64,000 nucleotides of DNA from Cytophagales bacterium (GTDB lineage Bacteria; Bacteroidota; Bacteroidia; Cytophagales; UBA9547): NCBI GenBank assembly GCA_013297755.1, contig JAAFIH010000012.1, positions 1-64,000 of the forward strand. The letters are read 5' to 3'. Under the pieces are notes generated by a model that was not told the DNA's origin, did not search any database, and worked only from the letters and a program-made list of their open reading frames with translations. The position numbers and the translations under genes were made by a program. This document shows positions 56,001-63,914 of this stretch, piece by piece (within the stretch, counting starts at the first letter, position 1; each line of letters starts with the position of its first letter).

Positions 56001-57550
56001 TTACAGGTACTTGTGGTTCTAAAGTTTCAGAAGAGATTACTATATCTTTAATAAGGGCGTTGAGAATCAGCGGAATTTCCGAAAATGCAACCATTTGTGG
56101 CAATCAGTTGCCTCATAGAATATTTGTTGATGCTTTTGGCGATGCGTTATCTTATACATGGAATACTGGAGAAACTAATTTTCAAACCAACGCAACCACA
56201 AGTGGCGACTATTTTGTAACCGTAACGGGTACTTGTGGCACTTATATATCTTCTGCTATCGGTATAAATGTAGTAGATGTAACCAGAATTGTAACCCAAC
56301 CAGTGTCAGTTACAGCTTGCGAAGGCTCTTTAGCTACATTTACGGTATCGGCAGTGGGTGGCAATTTAAGTTATTCCTGGAACAATCAAATGAATACAAA
56401 CGCATCTAGCTATACTACAACCGTAGCTGGATTTACAAATCAAGTCTCAGTGATGGTAAGCGGAACATGTGGTGTTGAAAATTCTAGTTTAGCAAATTTA
56501 GTTTCCAAAGCTAAAACTGTCATCGAAGTTGCCCCAGAATCGCAAGTATTGAATTTTGAAAATGAACTGCGAGATTTAAGAGTCTTTGCTCGAGGAAGCG
56601 ATCCTTTAACTTATGCTTGGAGCAGTGGCGAAACTACTTCTACGATTATGCAGAAAGGCGTAGGTACATATACAGTTACCGTAACTGGTGCTTGTGGCAC
56701 AGATACTCGTACTATCATACTTAGTTTGCCAACATCACCAGCAGTTGTATCATTTGTTTATACTCCAACTTCTCTGACCAGTATTTTATCTAATATCATA
56801 GTTACAATTAATGGTAATAATTTTAGTAATGGAGCAACAGTTACTCTAGGTGGTGTAGCACTTACAAATATTGTGGTATCAAGTACCGTAATTACAGGTA
56901 CTATACCAGCTGGTTCTACCATTATTAATCCAAACAACCCAAGTATTGTAGTTCAAAATTTTGGAGCACCAGTAGCTACCCCTAGTCAGCCACAAGTGAT
57001 AGTATTTACTGACCCAAGCATACCAGTATCGGCTACTGTGTCGGGCATATCAGCATCAGCCAATTTGGATAATACTACAAATCCAATATCGGTATCTATT
57101 GTAGGTACAGGTTTCCAAAACGGAGCTACTATTACTGTTGGTGGCGTAGTTTTGACAAATGTTATCGTTGTGGGCAATGTGATTACGGGTACGATACCAG
57201 CAGGATCAACTATCATTAATCCAAGCAACCCAGCCATAATAGTGCAAAACGTAGGAGCAGCAGTAGCAGTACCAGTAGTGATACCAGTGGTTATTACAAC
57301 TTCTACCAATCAACTAATCTACCAATCTACCAGTTTTAGCATTTATCCTAATCCAACGAATGGCGAATTTAGTGTATTAAGCCTACTACCAACTACCAAC
57401 TCCGAACTATTAACTATATTCAATGCTCAAGGTATAGTAGTTTATTCGCAGAAAATAGTTTCAGAAATTACTCAAATTAATGCAAATCTAGCCAAAGGTA
57501 TTTATTTGGTAAAAGTAGGAAATATGAGTAAAAAATTGGTTGTAGAGTAA
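53024..57550 (+). CDS. Giant T9SS type A cargo protein 2 (FG-GAP, MBG and Ig-like repeats)
   Basis: A 1508-residue secreted protein with signal peptide (MFKKILKSVITALLLCAGASQA). Residues 25-385 hold seven FG-GAP/VCBS repeats with calcium-loop DxNxDG motifs (DINGDGRKDI, DVNKDGALDI, DLNKDGFDDV and others), forming a beta-propeller. About 386-790 are MBG-type repeats (NLTVTGRPLTKTYGAANPAF). Ig-like segments follow (790-1240), then two IPT/TIG-like repeats (1240-1420), and a type A Por sorting domain (from about 1437, FSIYPNPTNGEFS, ending VKVGNMSKKLVVE). Probably a surface adhesin or matrix protein. Tail and upstream region are paralogous to giant gene 1, but the N-terminal modules differ, so the two are domain-shuffled relatives. 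Confidence 0.9.
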   Translation: MFKKILKSVITALLLCAGASQAQMSFSGQSFARQGIYPGSDRGKIILADINGDGRKDIISANTGNPSFYVITSSGIGTFTSTFKSYSTGVNNTYLPSSLAVADVNKDGALDIITTNKANRILKVFLNTQGGSNFIDNGSFGNGDNGAYDVAAGDINKDGNPDLAYVTQVNATVGNLVVLTGTGDGFFNSFRTYSVTSQAFCVGVADLNKDGFDDVVVTDKNFNYLVFTSTGASGILGNYKSYPANGASSVFKMKDINGDGNLDLINAYFNGISVATGNGDGTFTDRGGYGGVGVKEVDAADVDMDGKLDLIARYGTGIAVYKGNGDGTFNNVNISTDFFSVTFDDGNGGNIDVSDLDSDGKTDVVVTHTLAVANYMTVWKNITKSPQTITGFSIPSTTVYGSTITGLNAVATSGLVVTYSSSSTIAGIVGNSISTRGAGVVTITASQIGNSSFAAATPVTAVLTITKANLTITSNNFSQTYGDSPTFSGTLLGIVNNDVLTQVFNNSTSLFPVDVYTSGITTNANGTNIGNYNKIFNQGTLTVVAANLTVTGRPLTKTYGAANPAFTSTSVGFKNSDNLNGGVIISYGTISANADAGVYEYAVSLSGSKLSNYIVTTVAGTLTINKANLSVIGNNFTKVYGTNNPTFTTNNTGITNGDVLSVRIAPLASNTGVGIYNLPFDVSVSGSGLVNYNLTTVAGVLTITKANLTVTAQSFSRLINRANPVFTTSTTGLVAGEVLDISVLTTVTINSPQGVYALRPSVTGTTLSNYNLTTVAGTITVLCTVPSIVGTINSANDCVGNSYTFTANGRGTDIAYTWKNSMNEVVSSANTFTTTAAGIYTVSLAGACGSFVYNSSVIKLDTIPTPKFLVQPVSKNYCPSTAANLAVSVAGISYGQLRWSNGANSTSISVSTPGNYNVTFVGLCGTVISNNATVNSLLGTSIVATPANKSVCEGSSVGLEITALGDNLSYKWSDGSTNPMNNSTASGFYMATVTGTCGSKVSEEITISLIRALRISGISENATICGNQLPHRIFVDAFGDALSYTWNTGETNFQTNATTSGDYFVTVTGTCGTYISSAIGINVVDVTRIVTQPVSVTACEGSLATFTVSAVGGNLSYSWNNQMNTNASSYTTTVAGFTNQVSVMVSGTCGVENSSLANLVSKAKTVIEVAPESQVLNFENELRDLRVFARGSDPLTYAWSSGETTSTIMQKGVGTYTVTVTGACGTDTRTIILSLPTSPAVVSFVYTPTSLTSILSNIIVTINGNNFSNGATVTLGGVALTNIVVSSTVITGTIPAGSTIINPNNPSIVVQNFGAPVATPSQPQVIVFTDPSIPVSATVSGISASANLDNTTNPISVSIVGTGFQNGATITVGGVVLTNVIVVGNVITGTIPAGSTIINPSNPAIIVQNVGAAVAVPVVIPVVITTSTNQLIYQSTSFSIYPNPTNGEFSVLSLLPTTNSELLTIFNAQGIVVYSQKIVSEITQINANLAKGIYLVKVGNMSKKLVVE

Positions 57551-57556
57551 TTGTAG

Positions 57557-57578
57557 GAACACGCCTTTTGGCGTGTTC
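57557..57578 (+). terminator. P1 hairpin as probable terminator of giant gene 2
   Basis: GAACACGCC-TTTT-GGCGTGTTC, six bases after the stop codon and followed directly by a run of T. It fits an intrinsic terminator while also being a member of the P1 palindrome family. Confidence 0.7.
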
Positions 57579-57593
57579 TTTTTTTTGTTTAAA

Positions 57594-57779
57594 GATACCA
57601 TCGCTCAAAGCAATGGTATCTTTTCAATCCTATATTTGACTTTTTTTTGAATTGTAGGAACACGCCTTTTGGCGTGTTCATTTTTTTGACGTTTTTTTGA
57701 ATTGTAGGAACACGCCTTTTGGCGTGTTCATTTTTTTTGACGTTTTTTTGAATTGAAGGAACACGCCTTTGGCGTGTTC
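57594..57779. repeat. P2 palindrome and a 3-copy tandem of P1 with linker
   Basis: P2 lies at 57594-57620. Three P1 hairpins follow at 57658, 57708 and 57759, a period of about 50 bases, each preceded by TTTTTTTGAATTGTAGGAAC-like linker and followed by TTTTTTGACG. The last copy has lost a base in the loop. A reading frame on the minus strand through these repeats is an artefact. Confidence 0.85.
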
Positions 57780-57975
57780 TTTTTTTGTATTGTTTTCTCA
57801 AAAATACCCTCGCTCAAAGCGTTGTGATTTTTAAAAGCCTACAGGGTTATATACCCAATATATGATTTATATATAAGTTTTTTTTGAAATTATTACTTTA
57901 TGTTTCCAAATATGTAAATCATTAACTTTTATTAAAACAATACAATAGCATACATTAGTGATTTTTACCATATTT

Positions 57976-59409
57976 TTAATGCTGATATGCACCAATATCA
58001 AATACTATTGGTCTCGATTTATTAGCAATATCAAACCTTATAAATGGAATATTTACACCTTTTTCGGTTGCAATAGATTCTTTTTTTATTTTTAAATCTA
58101 CTGTATAAATGCCACTTTTTGAATCATAATTAAAAGCAGTAAACATAATGGCTTCTTTATCAGATGAAATAATATTTCCATTATTATTACTATAAATATT
58201 TTCGTCTGTTTTTATAACATTATTTTGCAAATTGGTTTGCCAATTATTGTTATCATATTTTTTTAATTCAAATTCTACTTTTTTATCACCCCAAATGATA
58301 TTATTTTTTAGGTCAAGGTCTATTTTTTGATGATTTGTTGCATTTATACCATCACTTATGTATACGCAAGGTTTTGTAGAATTAAAAATAAGTTCACTAC
58401 CAACCCAAGTATTGTTATAAAATTTATAAATTCCACCGTTTTCTATGGATATTAGTTGATTTACACAATTATAAGCTACATTATTCCAACCTTCAATAGC
58501 TGCATGCCAAGCAGAAATGGCACTATTTGTCATGTTTTTTATGACAGAATTGGTTATTTTTAAGTCAGGTAAATGCGTATTATTTTCTTTATTTCCTACC
58601 GAAATACCAGTTGTTCCATTTTTTATTTCAGCATTAGTTATAATATTATTTTGACTTTTTTCTCTTAGAATAATTCCACCCCATTGTCCTGATACATTAC
58701 GCCATTTTTTTTCTAATCTTTCGCCCAAGAATTGTACTTTTTCGTTTTTTCCTGTATCACCAAGTATATGTAAAGAGCCTTCAATATCTAAAAAAGTGTT
58801 TTTATTCCCATATATTTTTGTGCCTTTTTGTATTGTAAGAGTAGCACCAGTGGCTACTTTTACTGTATTGAATAAAAAATGAACCCTAGTACTATCCCAA
58901 ATAGTATTGCTAGTAATAATTGTATTTTTATGATATATTGCATCCAAACCCCAAGAAGTTAATTTTACATATTGCGTTATATTATTAGTCGAAAATTGTA
59001 TGCTATCAACTACTAAAAAAGGCAAAGTAGCATTGCTAAGACTGGGGGTTACTTGTATCAAAACATATATGCTATCGTTGCCACGAATAAAAAAATCTTT
59101 CATTTGAGTAAATTTAACACCATTTACATATAATTGATAACTGCTATTTTGGGCATCCATCAAAGTAATATTTGTTTTAATAGCTTTGGTACTAGGATTA
59201 ATTATTTTTAATCTTTTGCTAACACTAGGACGAATAAAAAGATCTTTTTTGCCAGCCAAAACTGTATCAAATATAATTTCTTTTGCTAATTTATTAGTAT
59301 CGTTTTTGAAAATTAAATCAACACTGTCTGTAGTTAATATCTCTTCTTGAGGTTTACAATTAAAAAGTAATAAAATAATAGAAATTGAATATAAAAATAA
59401 CTTTAACAT
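57976..59409 (-). CDS. Lipoprotein with right-handed beta-helix-like repeats
   Basis: A 477-residue lipoprotein; the signal sequence ends LLLFNC with Cys18 lipidated. Residues about 20-180 form a beta-rich N-domain. The middle (about 185-370) has parallel beta-helix-like rungs: VATGATLTIQKGTKIYG, FLDIEGSLHILG, WGGIILREKSQNNIITNAEIKNGTTGISV. This layout recurs in Bacteroidota outer-membrane lipoproteins of unknown role; carbohydrate binding or lysis is possible but unsupported by catalytic residues. It has its own promoter-like signal and converges on the palindromes of giant gene 2. Confidence 0.8.
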   Translation of the reverse strand: MLKLFLYSISIILLLFNCKPQEEILTTDSVDLIFKNDTNKLAKEIIFDTVLAGKKDLFIRPSVSKRLKIINPSTKAIKTNITLMDAQNSSYQLYVNGVKFTQMKDFFIRGNDSIYVLIQVTPSLSNATLPFLVVDSIQFSTNNITQYVKLTSWGLDAIYHKNTIITSNTIWDSTRVHFLFNTVKVATGATLTIQKGTKIYGNKNTFLDIEGSLHILGDTGKNEKVQFLGERLEKKWRNVSGQWGGIILREKSQNNIITNAEIKNGTTGISVGNKENNTHLPDLKITNSVIKNMTNSAISAWHAAIEGWNNVAYNCVNQLISIENGGIYKFYNNTWVGSELIFNSTKPCVYISDGINATNHQKIDLDLKNNIIWGDKKVEFELKKYDNNNWQTNLQNNVIKTDENIYSNNNGNIISSDKEAIMFTAFNYDSKSGIYTVDLKIKKESIATEKGVNIPFIRFDIANKSRPIVFDIGAYQH

Positions 59410-59425
59410 ATATTTAAAATATGTT

Positions 59426-59455
59426 CAAAATTAAACAATAATTACTATAAATCAA
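59426..59455 (-). promoter_or_regulatory. Bacteroidota promoter of the beta-helix lipoprotein gene
   Basis: On the minus strand, TTG at 59455-59453, a 19-base spacer, then TAATTTTG at 59433-59426. The predicted start near 59420 leaves a short leader before ATG 59409. Confidence 0.5.
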
Positions 59456-59565
59456 CATTTGTCATTAGGAATAAACTATTTGAATTTATTTTTTAATCTT
59501 AATTCAATAAAATAACCAAAAAAAATATCTATTATTGCACGTTTAAATAAAATCAATACTAAAAA

Positions 59566-60378
59566 ATGTCATATAATTTATTAAAAGGCAAACGTGGAAT
59601 CATTTTTGGTGCATTAAATGAAAGTTCAATTGCTTGGAAAGTAGCCGAAATGGCCGCAGCCGAAGGTGCTACATTTACACTTACCAATGCTCCATTGGCC
59701 ATGCGCATGGGCGAAATCAATAAATTGGCCGAATCTACTGGCTCTACTATCATTCCTGCCGATGCTACATCAGTAGAAGAGTTAGAAAATCTATTTTCAG
59801 AATCTGTTAAAGTTTTGGGTGGAAAAATTGATTTTGTATTACACTCCATTGGCATGAGTCCGAATATAAGAAAATCTAAAAATTATGGCGAATTGAATTA
59901 TGATTTTTTTCTCAAAACATTAGATATTTCAGCCTTATCGTTTCATAAAGTGATGCACGTGGCCGAAAAACAAGACGCTATGGCCGAATATGGTTCTATT
60001 GTAGCACTTTCTTACATAGCAGCCCAACGAAATTATCCAGATTATACAGATATGTCGCAAGCAAAAGCAGCATTAGAATCTATTGCACGCAGTTATGGAG
60101 CTCGTTTTGCCAAACTAAAAAAAGTAAGGGTAAACACCATCTCTCAAAGTCCTACCAAAACCACTGCTGGTGCTGGTATTGCAGGTTTTGATGTATTTTA
60201 TGAATTTGCCAATAAAATGTCGCCACTGGGAAACGCCACTGCAGAAGACTGTGCCAACTATTGCATAGCCATGTTTTCGGATTTTACTCGTATGGTTACA
60301 ATGCAAAATCTAATGCACGATGGCGGTTTTTCTTCATCTGGTATCACCGAAGAGATTATTGAAAGTATGAAAAAATAA
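59566..60378 (+). CDS. fabI: Enoyl-[acyl-carrier-protein] reductase (NADH)
   Basis: A 270-residue type II fatty-acid synthesis enzyme that reduces trans-2-enoyl-ACP. The FabI-type cofactor loop (GALNESSIAWKVAEM) replaces the usual SDR glycine motif. The active site is Tyr160-x6-Lys167 in YTDMSQAKAALES. SQSPTKTTAGAGI is the FabI substrate-loop block. Length is normal. It stands alone, divergent from the lipoprotein gene, and ends at a terminator before trmB. Confidence 0.95.
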   Translation: MSYNLLKGKRGIIFGALNESSIAWKVAEMAAAEGATFTLTNAPLAMRMGEINKLAESTGSTIIPADATSVEELENLFSESVKVLGGKIDFVLHSIGMSPNIRKSKNYGELNYDFFLKTLDISALSFHKVMHVAEKQDAMAEYGSIVALSYIAAQRNYPDYTDMSQAKAALESIARSYGARFAKLKKVRVNTISQSPTKTTAGAGIAGFDVFYEFANKMSPLGNATAEDCANYCIAMFSDFTRMVTMQNLMHDGGFSSSGITEEIIESMKK

Positions 60379-60397
60379 ATTCATCAAACTTTATACC

Positions 60398-60436
60398 AAA
60401 AATTCCCTGGCAACTACTCCTGTTAGGGAATTTTTT
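60398..60436 (+). terminator. Intrinsic terminator after fabI
   Basis: An 11-bp stem (AAAAATTCCCT at 60398-60408 with AGGGAATTTTT at 60425-60435), a 16-base loop and a T-tract. It lies about 20 bases after the fabI stop. Confidence 0.75.
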
Positions 60437-60448
60437 ATTTAGAATAAA

Positions 60449-61105
60449 ATGGGAAAAAACAAATTGAAGAGATTTGCTATCAATGAGCAAAGCGAAAACG
60501 TAATTCAGGCAGGCAAACAAATATATACTACCATAAAAGGTAACTGGAATAAAGTACAATTCCCTCATAATCAACCAATAATACTTGAAATTGGTTGTGG
60601 CAATGGCGAATACACCATTGGTTTAGCTTCGCACCACCCAGAATTTAATTTTATTGGCACAGACATAAAAGGTGCCAGAATATTTAAAGGAAGTGTAGAA
60701 GCAAAAGAAAAGAAACTTACCAATGTGGCTTTTCTTAGATGTAGAATAGAATATATTTTGGAGTTTTTTGAACCCAACGAAGTAGACGAAATTTGGATTA
60801 CCTTCCCTGATCCTCAATTAAAAGATAGCCGAGAAAAACAGCGTTTAACTCACACTCGATTTTTAGATTTGTATAAAAAATGCTTAAAACCTCAAGGATT
60901 TATTCATTTGAAAACCGACAGTCGAGAATTAACAGATTTTACTTTAGAAACGCTCAAAAATTATCCTCACAAAGATTTAGCATATACTTTTGATTTGTAT
61001 AATTCTGATTTCTTACCCAATCATAAAGGAATACAAACCAAATATGAGCGAATGTTTTTGGCCAAAGGTAAATTGATAAATTATCTAAAATTTAGACTAG
61101 ACTAG
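60449..61105 (+). CDS. trmB: tRNA (guanine-N7-)-methyltransferase
   Basis: A 218-residue SAM-dependent enzyme that makes m7G46 in the tRNA variable loop. SAM motif I is ILEIGCGNGEY (about 45-55), with GTDIKGARIFKG after it, and the substrate-binding FPDPQLKDSREKQRLTHTRFL is the Bacteroidota form of the TrmB FPDP block. The C-terminal TKYERMFLAKG is conserved. It follows the fabI terminator closely, so its own promoter would overlap that region. Convergent with queA, 14 bases apart. Confidence 0.93.
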   Translation: MGKNKLKRFAINEQSENVIQAGKQIYTTIKGNWNKVQFPHNQPIILEIGCGNGEYTIGLASHHPEFNFIGTDIKGARIFKGSVEAKEKKLTNVAFLRCRIEYILEFFEPNEVDEIWITFPDPQLKDSREKQRLTHTRFLDLYKKCLKPQGFIHLKTDSRELTDFTLETLKNYPHKDLAYTFDLYNSDFLPNHKGIQTKYERMFLAKGKLINYLKFRLD

Positions 61106-61119
61106 ATGTTGCTACAAGA

Positions 61120-62304
61120 TTAAGGTATCAATAGAGAACTATCGCCATAGCTCAAAAATTTAAAGTCATTTTCTAATGCAAAATGATAGATTTCTTTCCA
61201 TTTGTTGCCTACAAATGCAGCCACTAACAAAATAAGTGTACTTTCTGGTTGGTGAAAATTAGTAATAAGTCCTTTACAGATTTTAAAATTGTAGCCAGGC
61301 ATAATCAAAATAGACGTAGTTCCTATCAAAAAATCTTCATTTTTAGACTCTAAAAACCTTATAATTGTATGCAAAGATTCATCTAAACTCAAAAGTGGCA
61401 GTTCATTTTGGTAAGCCTCCCATTGATTTAAAGTAATATTTTTTAAATTAAAATCTATGGCAATTTTCAAACCAATCCAATACAAACTTTCAATCACTCT
61501 CATACTCGTAGTACCCACAACCACTACTTGAGGGTTGTTTTTTATTTGCAATATGATTTCTTTTGAAATAGAAAAATGCTCAGTGTGCATCAAATGTTGC
61601 GTAATAGTATCTGTTTTGATGGGCTTAAATGTGCCTGCACCTACATGGAGAGTAAGATAGTGGACAGAAATATTTTTTTCAGCTATCGACTTTAAAACAG
61701 AATTTGTAAAATGCAAACCAGCAGTAGGAGCGGCAACAGAGCCTTTATTTTGAGCATAAATAGTTTGGTATCTTACTTTATCTATGTCGTTTGCCTTTCT
61801 ATTCATGTAAGGTGGCAGTGGTAGTTCGGCCACTTTTTCAAAAATCTCAAAAATATTTTCATCTCCTTTCCAAGAAAATTCTATGGTATGTTCTGATTCA
61901 TTTTTTGAAATATATCTAGCACTTAAATATAAGCCATCAGTTTCTATTTCTAGTTTTTCGCCCTTCCATTTTTTTAGGTTACCTACCATACAAAGCCAAG
62001 TAGATTGGTAATATTCTGCATTTTTTGTAATTTCAGATTGGGATTCTAAACAAAATATTTCAATATATGAGCCAGTATTTTTCTTAAAAATCAATCGAGC
62101 TGGAAATACTTTTGAATTATTTAATATTAAATTAGTATTTGATGGCAATAAATTAGAAATATTACTAAAAATATATTTCTCAATCTTTTCATCTTTTTTA
62201 TAATACAATAGATTGCTCTCATCTCTTTTGGCATTTGGATGTGAGGCAATTTTATTTTCTGGTAAATGATATAAAAAATCGGTTAAATTAATTTCTGGTA
62301 TCAA
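61120..62304 (-). CDS. queA: S-adenosylmethionine:tRNA ribosyltransferase-isomerase
   Basis: A 394-residue enzyme of queuosine synthesis that transfers the ribosyl group of SAM to preQ1 in tRNA. Family blocks are DFLYHLPENKIASHP, NLILNNSKVFPARL, LPLPPYMNR, YAQNKGSVAAPTAGLHF, LHVGAGTFKPIKTD and TNFHQPESTLILLVAAF. It is somewhat longer than the 340-350 residues of many homologues, which is common in Bacteroidota. It overlaps the end of ribF by 17 bases and is translated after it. Confidence 0.94.
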   Translation of the reverse strand: MIPEINLTDFLYHLPENKIASHPNAKRDESNLLYYKKDEKIEKYIFSNISNLLPSNTNLILNNSKVFPARLIFKKNTGSYIEIFCLESQSEITKNAEYYQSTWLCMVGNLKKWKGEKLEIETDGLYLSARYISKNESEHTIEFSWKGDENIFEIFEKVAELPLPPYMNRKANDIDKVRYQTIYAQNKGSVAAPTAGLHFTNSVLKSIAEKNISVHYLTLHVGAGTFKPIKTDTITQHLMHTEHFSISKEIILQIKNNPQVVVVGTTSMRVIESLYWIGLKIAIDFNLKNITLNQWEAYQNELPLLSLDESLHTIIRFLESKNEDFLIGTTSILIMPGYNFKICKGLITNFHQPESTLILLVAAFVGNKWKEIYHFALENDFKFLSYGDSSLLIP

Positions 62305-63211
62305 TGAGGTTTAGGGCGTATTGTTTATCAATATTTATCTGTTGTTGAAGGCTTTGAATGGAATCAAATTTTTGTTCGTTTCTTATTTTTTTAATCAAAA
62401 ATAGCTCAATTTCTTGTCCATAAATATCAGTTTCAAAGTTTAGTATATGTACTTCTACACTTTTTTTTGTTCCATCAAAAGTTGGCCTTGTACCAATATT
62501 CAGTAAGCCATGATGGTATTGAAGTCCAATCAAAACTTGAACAAAAAAAACACCGTTTGGGAGTAATTTTTCTTTTTCAGAAATATCAATATTGGCAGTA
62601 GCAAAGTTTAGTGTTCTACCAATTTTGTGCCCTTCTACAACAATTCCTTTGATAGAGTACTGTCTTCCAAGTAATAAATTAGCATTTTCTATTTCGCCAT
62701 CAATTATTTTACGTCTGATATTTGATGAGTTTATAGTAATATTATTGATATTTTGTTGTTCAATTTCAAATACATGAAACGGGAATATTTTGTGATCAAA
62801 AAAACGGATATTTCCTTCCCTATTTTTCCCAAAATGATGGTCATAACCCAATAAAAGAGCTTTAATATTTAGTTTTTCAATTAATATAAATGAAATAAAA
62901 TCAGTGGCACTCATCTGAGAAAAAGAATCAGTAAATGGAATTTCAATAACAAAATCAACTAATCCAGTTTTTTTTAACTCTTCATATTTTTCAAGTTGTG
63001 TAGTCAGAAATAATATGTCTGCATTGGGCTGAAGTACAGTTCTGGGGTGTGGCCAAAAAGTAATCACAACAGCTGGTAATTTTTGCGAATGTGCAATTTT
63101 ATGTAGTTTTTCTAATAAAAGTTTATGTGCCGAGTGCACTCCATCAAAAATACCAATTGTGGCCACACAACCTGCAAGTTTTTCAAAATCTACCAATTTG
63201 AATACTTTCAT
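62288..63211 (-). CDS. ribF: Bifunctional riboflavin kinase / FAD synthetase
   Basis: A 307-residue enzyme making FMN and FAD. The N-terminal nucleotidyltransferase domain shows TIGIFDGVHSAHKLLLEKL (GxFDGxHxGH-like, with Ser-Ala for the more usual Gly-His spacing) and GYDHHFGKNREGN. The C-terminal kinase has GRTLNFATANIDISEKEKLLPNGVFFVQV and LNIGTRPTFDGTKKSVEVH. It is the first gene of a ribF-queA pair whose coding regions overlap by 17 bases. Confidence 0.94.
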   Translation of the reverse strand: MKVFKLVDFEKLAGCVATIGIFDGVHSAHKLLLEKLHKIAHSQKLPAVVITFWPHPRTVLQPNADILFLTTQLEKYEELKKTGLVDFVIEIPFTDSFSQMSATDFISFILIEKLNIKALLLGYDHHFGKNREGNIRFFDHKIFPFHVFEIEQQNINNITINSSNIRRKIIDGEIENANLLLGRQYSIKGIVVEGHKIGRTLNFATANIDISEKEKLLPNGVFFVQVLIGLQYHHGLLNIGTRPTFDGTKKSVEVHILNFETDIYGQEIELFLIKKIRNEQKFDSIQSLQQQINIDKQYALNLIDTRN

Positions 63212-63243
63212 TGATGTTGAATTGATTTATTGTGTTTATATTT

Positions 63244-63333
63244 CAATGTCGCTTAGTTAATCGTTTTTATTGCTTCTAAGTTAGTCTTTCTACAGAGGAG
63301 AAATATAATCTTAATTTTAAGTAAACTACAATG
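63244..63333. repeat. About 92-bp inverted-end repeat, copy C
   Basis: Left end CAATGTCGCTTAGTTAA and right end TTTTAAGTAAACTACAATG pair imperfectly. The core TTAGTCTTTCTACAGAGGAG matches copies A and B. It lies between the rplK terminator and the ribF start. This is the most diverged copy. Confidence 0.65.
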
Positions 63334-63369
63334 TTTTTATGTATTGAAAATGATTTTTGTTTAATCAAA

Positions 63370-63402
63370 AAAAGGTCTAATCAATATTTGATTAGACCTT
63401 TT
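63370..63402 (-). terminator. Terminator after rplK
   Basis: A perfect 15-bp stem (63370-63384 with 63388-63402, core GGTCTAATCA) and a 3-base loop, with A/T tracts at both ends. It ends the nusG-rplK transcript 19 bases after the rplK stop. Confidence 0.8.
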
Positions 63403-63420
63403 AAAAGTATTTTCAAAATA

Positions 63421-63858
63421 TTAGATTGGTTTATTTCCTGTTACAGTCAATCCCATAGATCGAGCAGTACCAGCAACCATACTAATGGCCGATTCAATTT
63501 TGAAACAATTTAAGTCTGGCATTTTGGTTTCTGCGATTTTTTTTACATCATCCCAAGTTACACTACCAATTTTATTTCTATTAGGTTCGGCACTTCCTTT
63601 TTGTTTTTTAGAAGCATCCAACAACAAATTTGCTGCTGGTGGAGTTTTTACTACAAAGTCAAACGATTTGTCTGAAAATACAGTAATCAAAACTGGCAAC
63701 ACTTGACCAGGTTTGTCTTGAGTCATTGCATTGAATCTTTTGCAAAACTCCATGATATTCAAACCTTTCGATCCCAAAGCTGGACCAATAGGGGGAGATG
63801 GAGTAGCTGCACCACCTTTTACTTGTAATTTTACGTATCCTGTTATTTCTTTTGCCAT
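63421..63858 (-). CDS. rplK: 50S ribosomal protein L11
   Basis: A 145-residue L11 of the GTPase-associated centre. The N-terminus [35 protein letters not shown] is diagnostic, with the rRNA-binding C-domain ([33 protein letters not shown]) following. It follows nusG as usual, but rplA (L1), almost always the next gene, is missing: a strong terminator and repeat copy C follow, then ribF. Confidence 0.96.
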   Translation of the reverse strand: MAKEITGYVKLQVKGGAATPSPPIGPALGSKGLNIMEFCKRFNAMTQDKPGQVLPVLITVFSDKSFDFVVKTPPAANLLLDASKKQKGSAEPNRNKIGSVTWDDVKKIAETKMPDLNCFKIESAISMVAGTARSMGLTVTGNKPI

Positions 63859-63914
63859 TTTATTTTTTAATTTTTAAAACATTAATAAATATAAACTGAG
63901 GTGTCACCGATTGA

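Noticed and set aside
57589-57801. A 70-codon minus-strand frame
   Set aside because: It is a translation of the tandem P1 hairpins, Lys/Arg-rich and repetitive, with no sign of a real protein.
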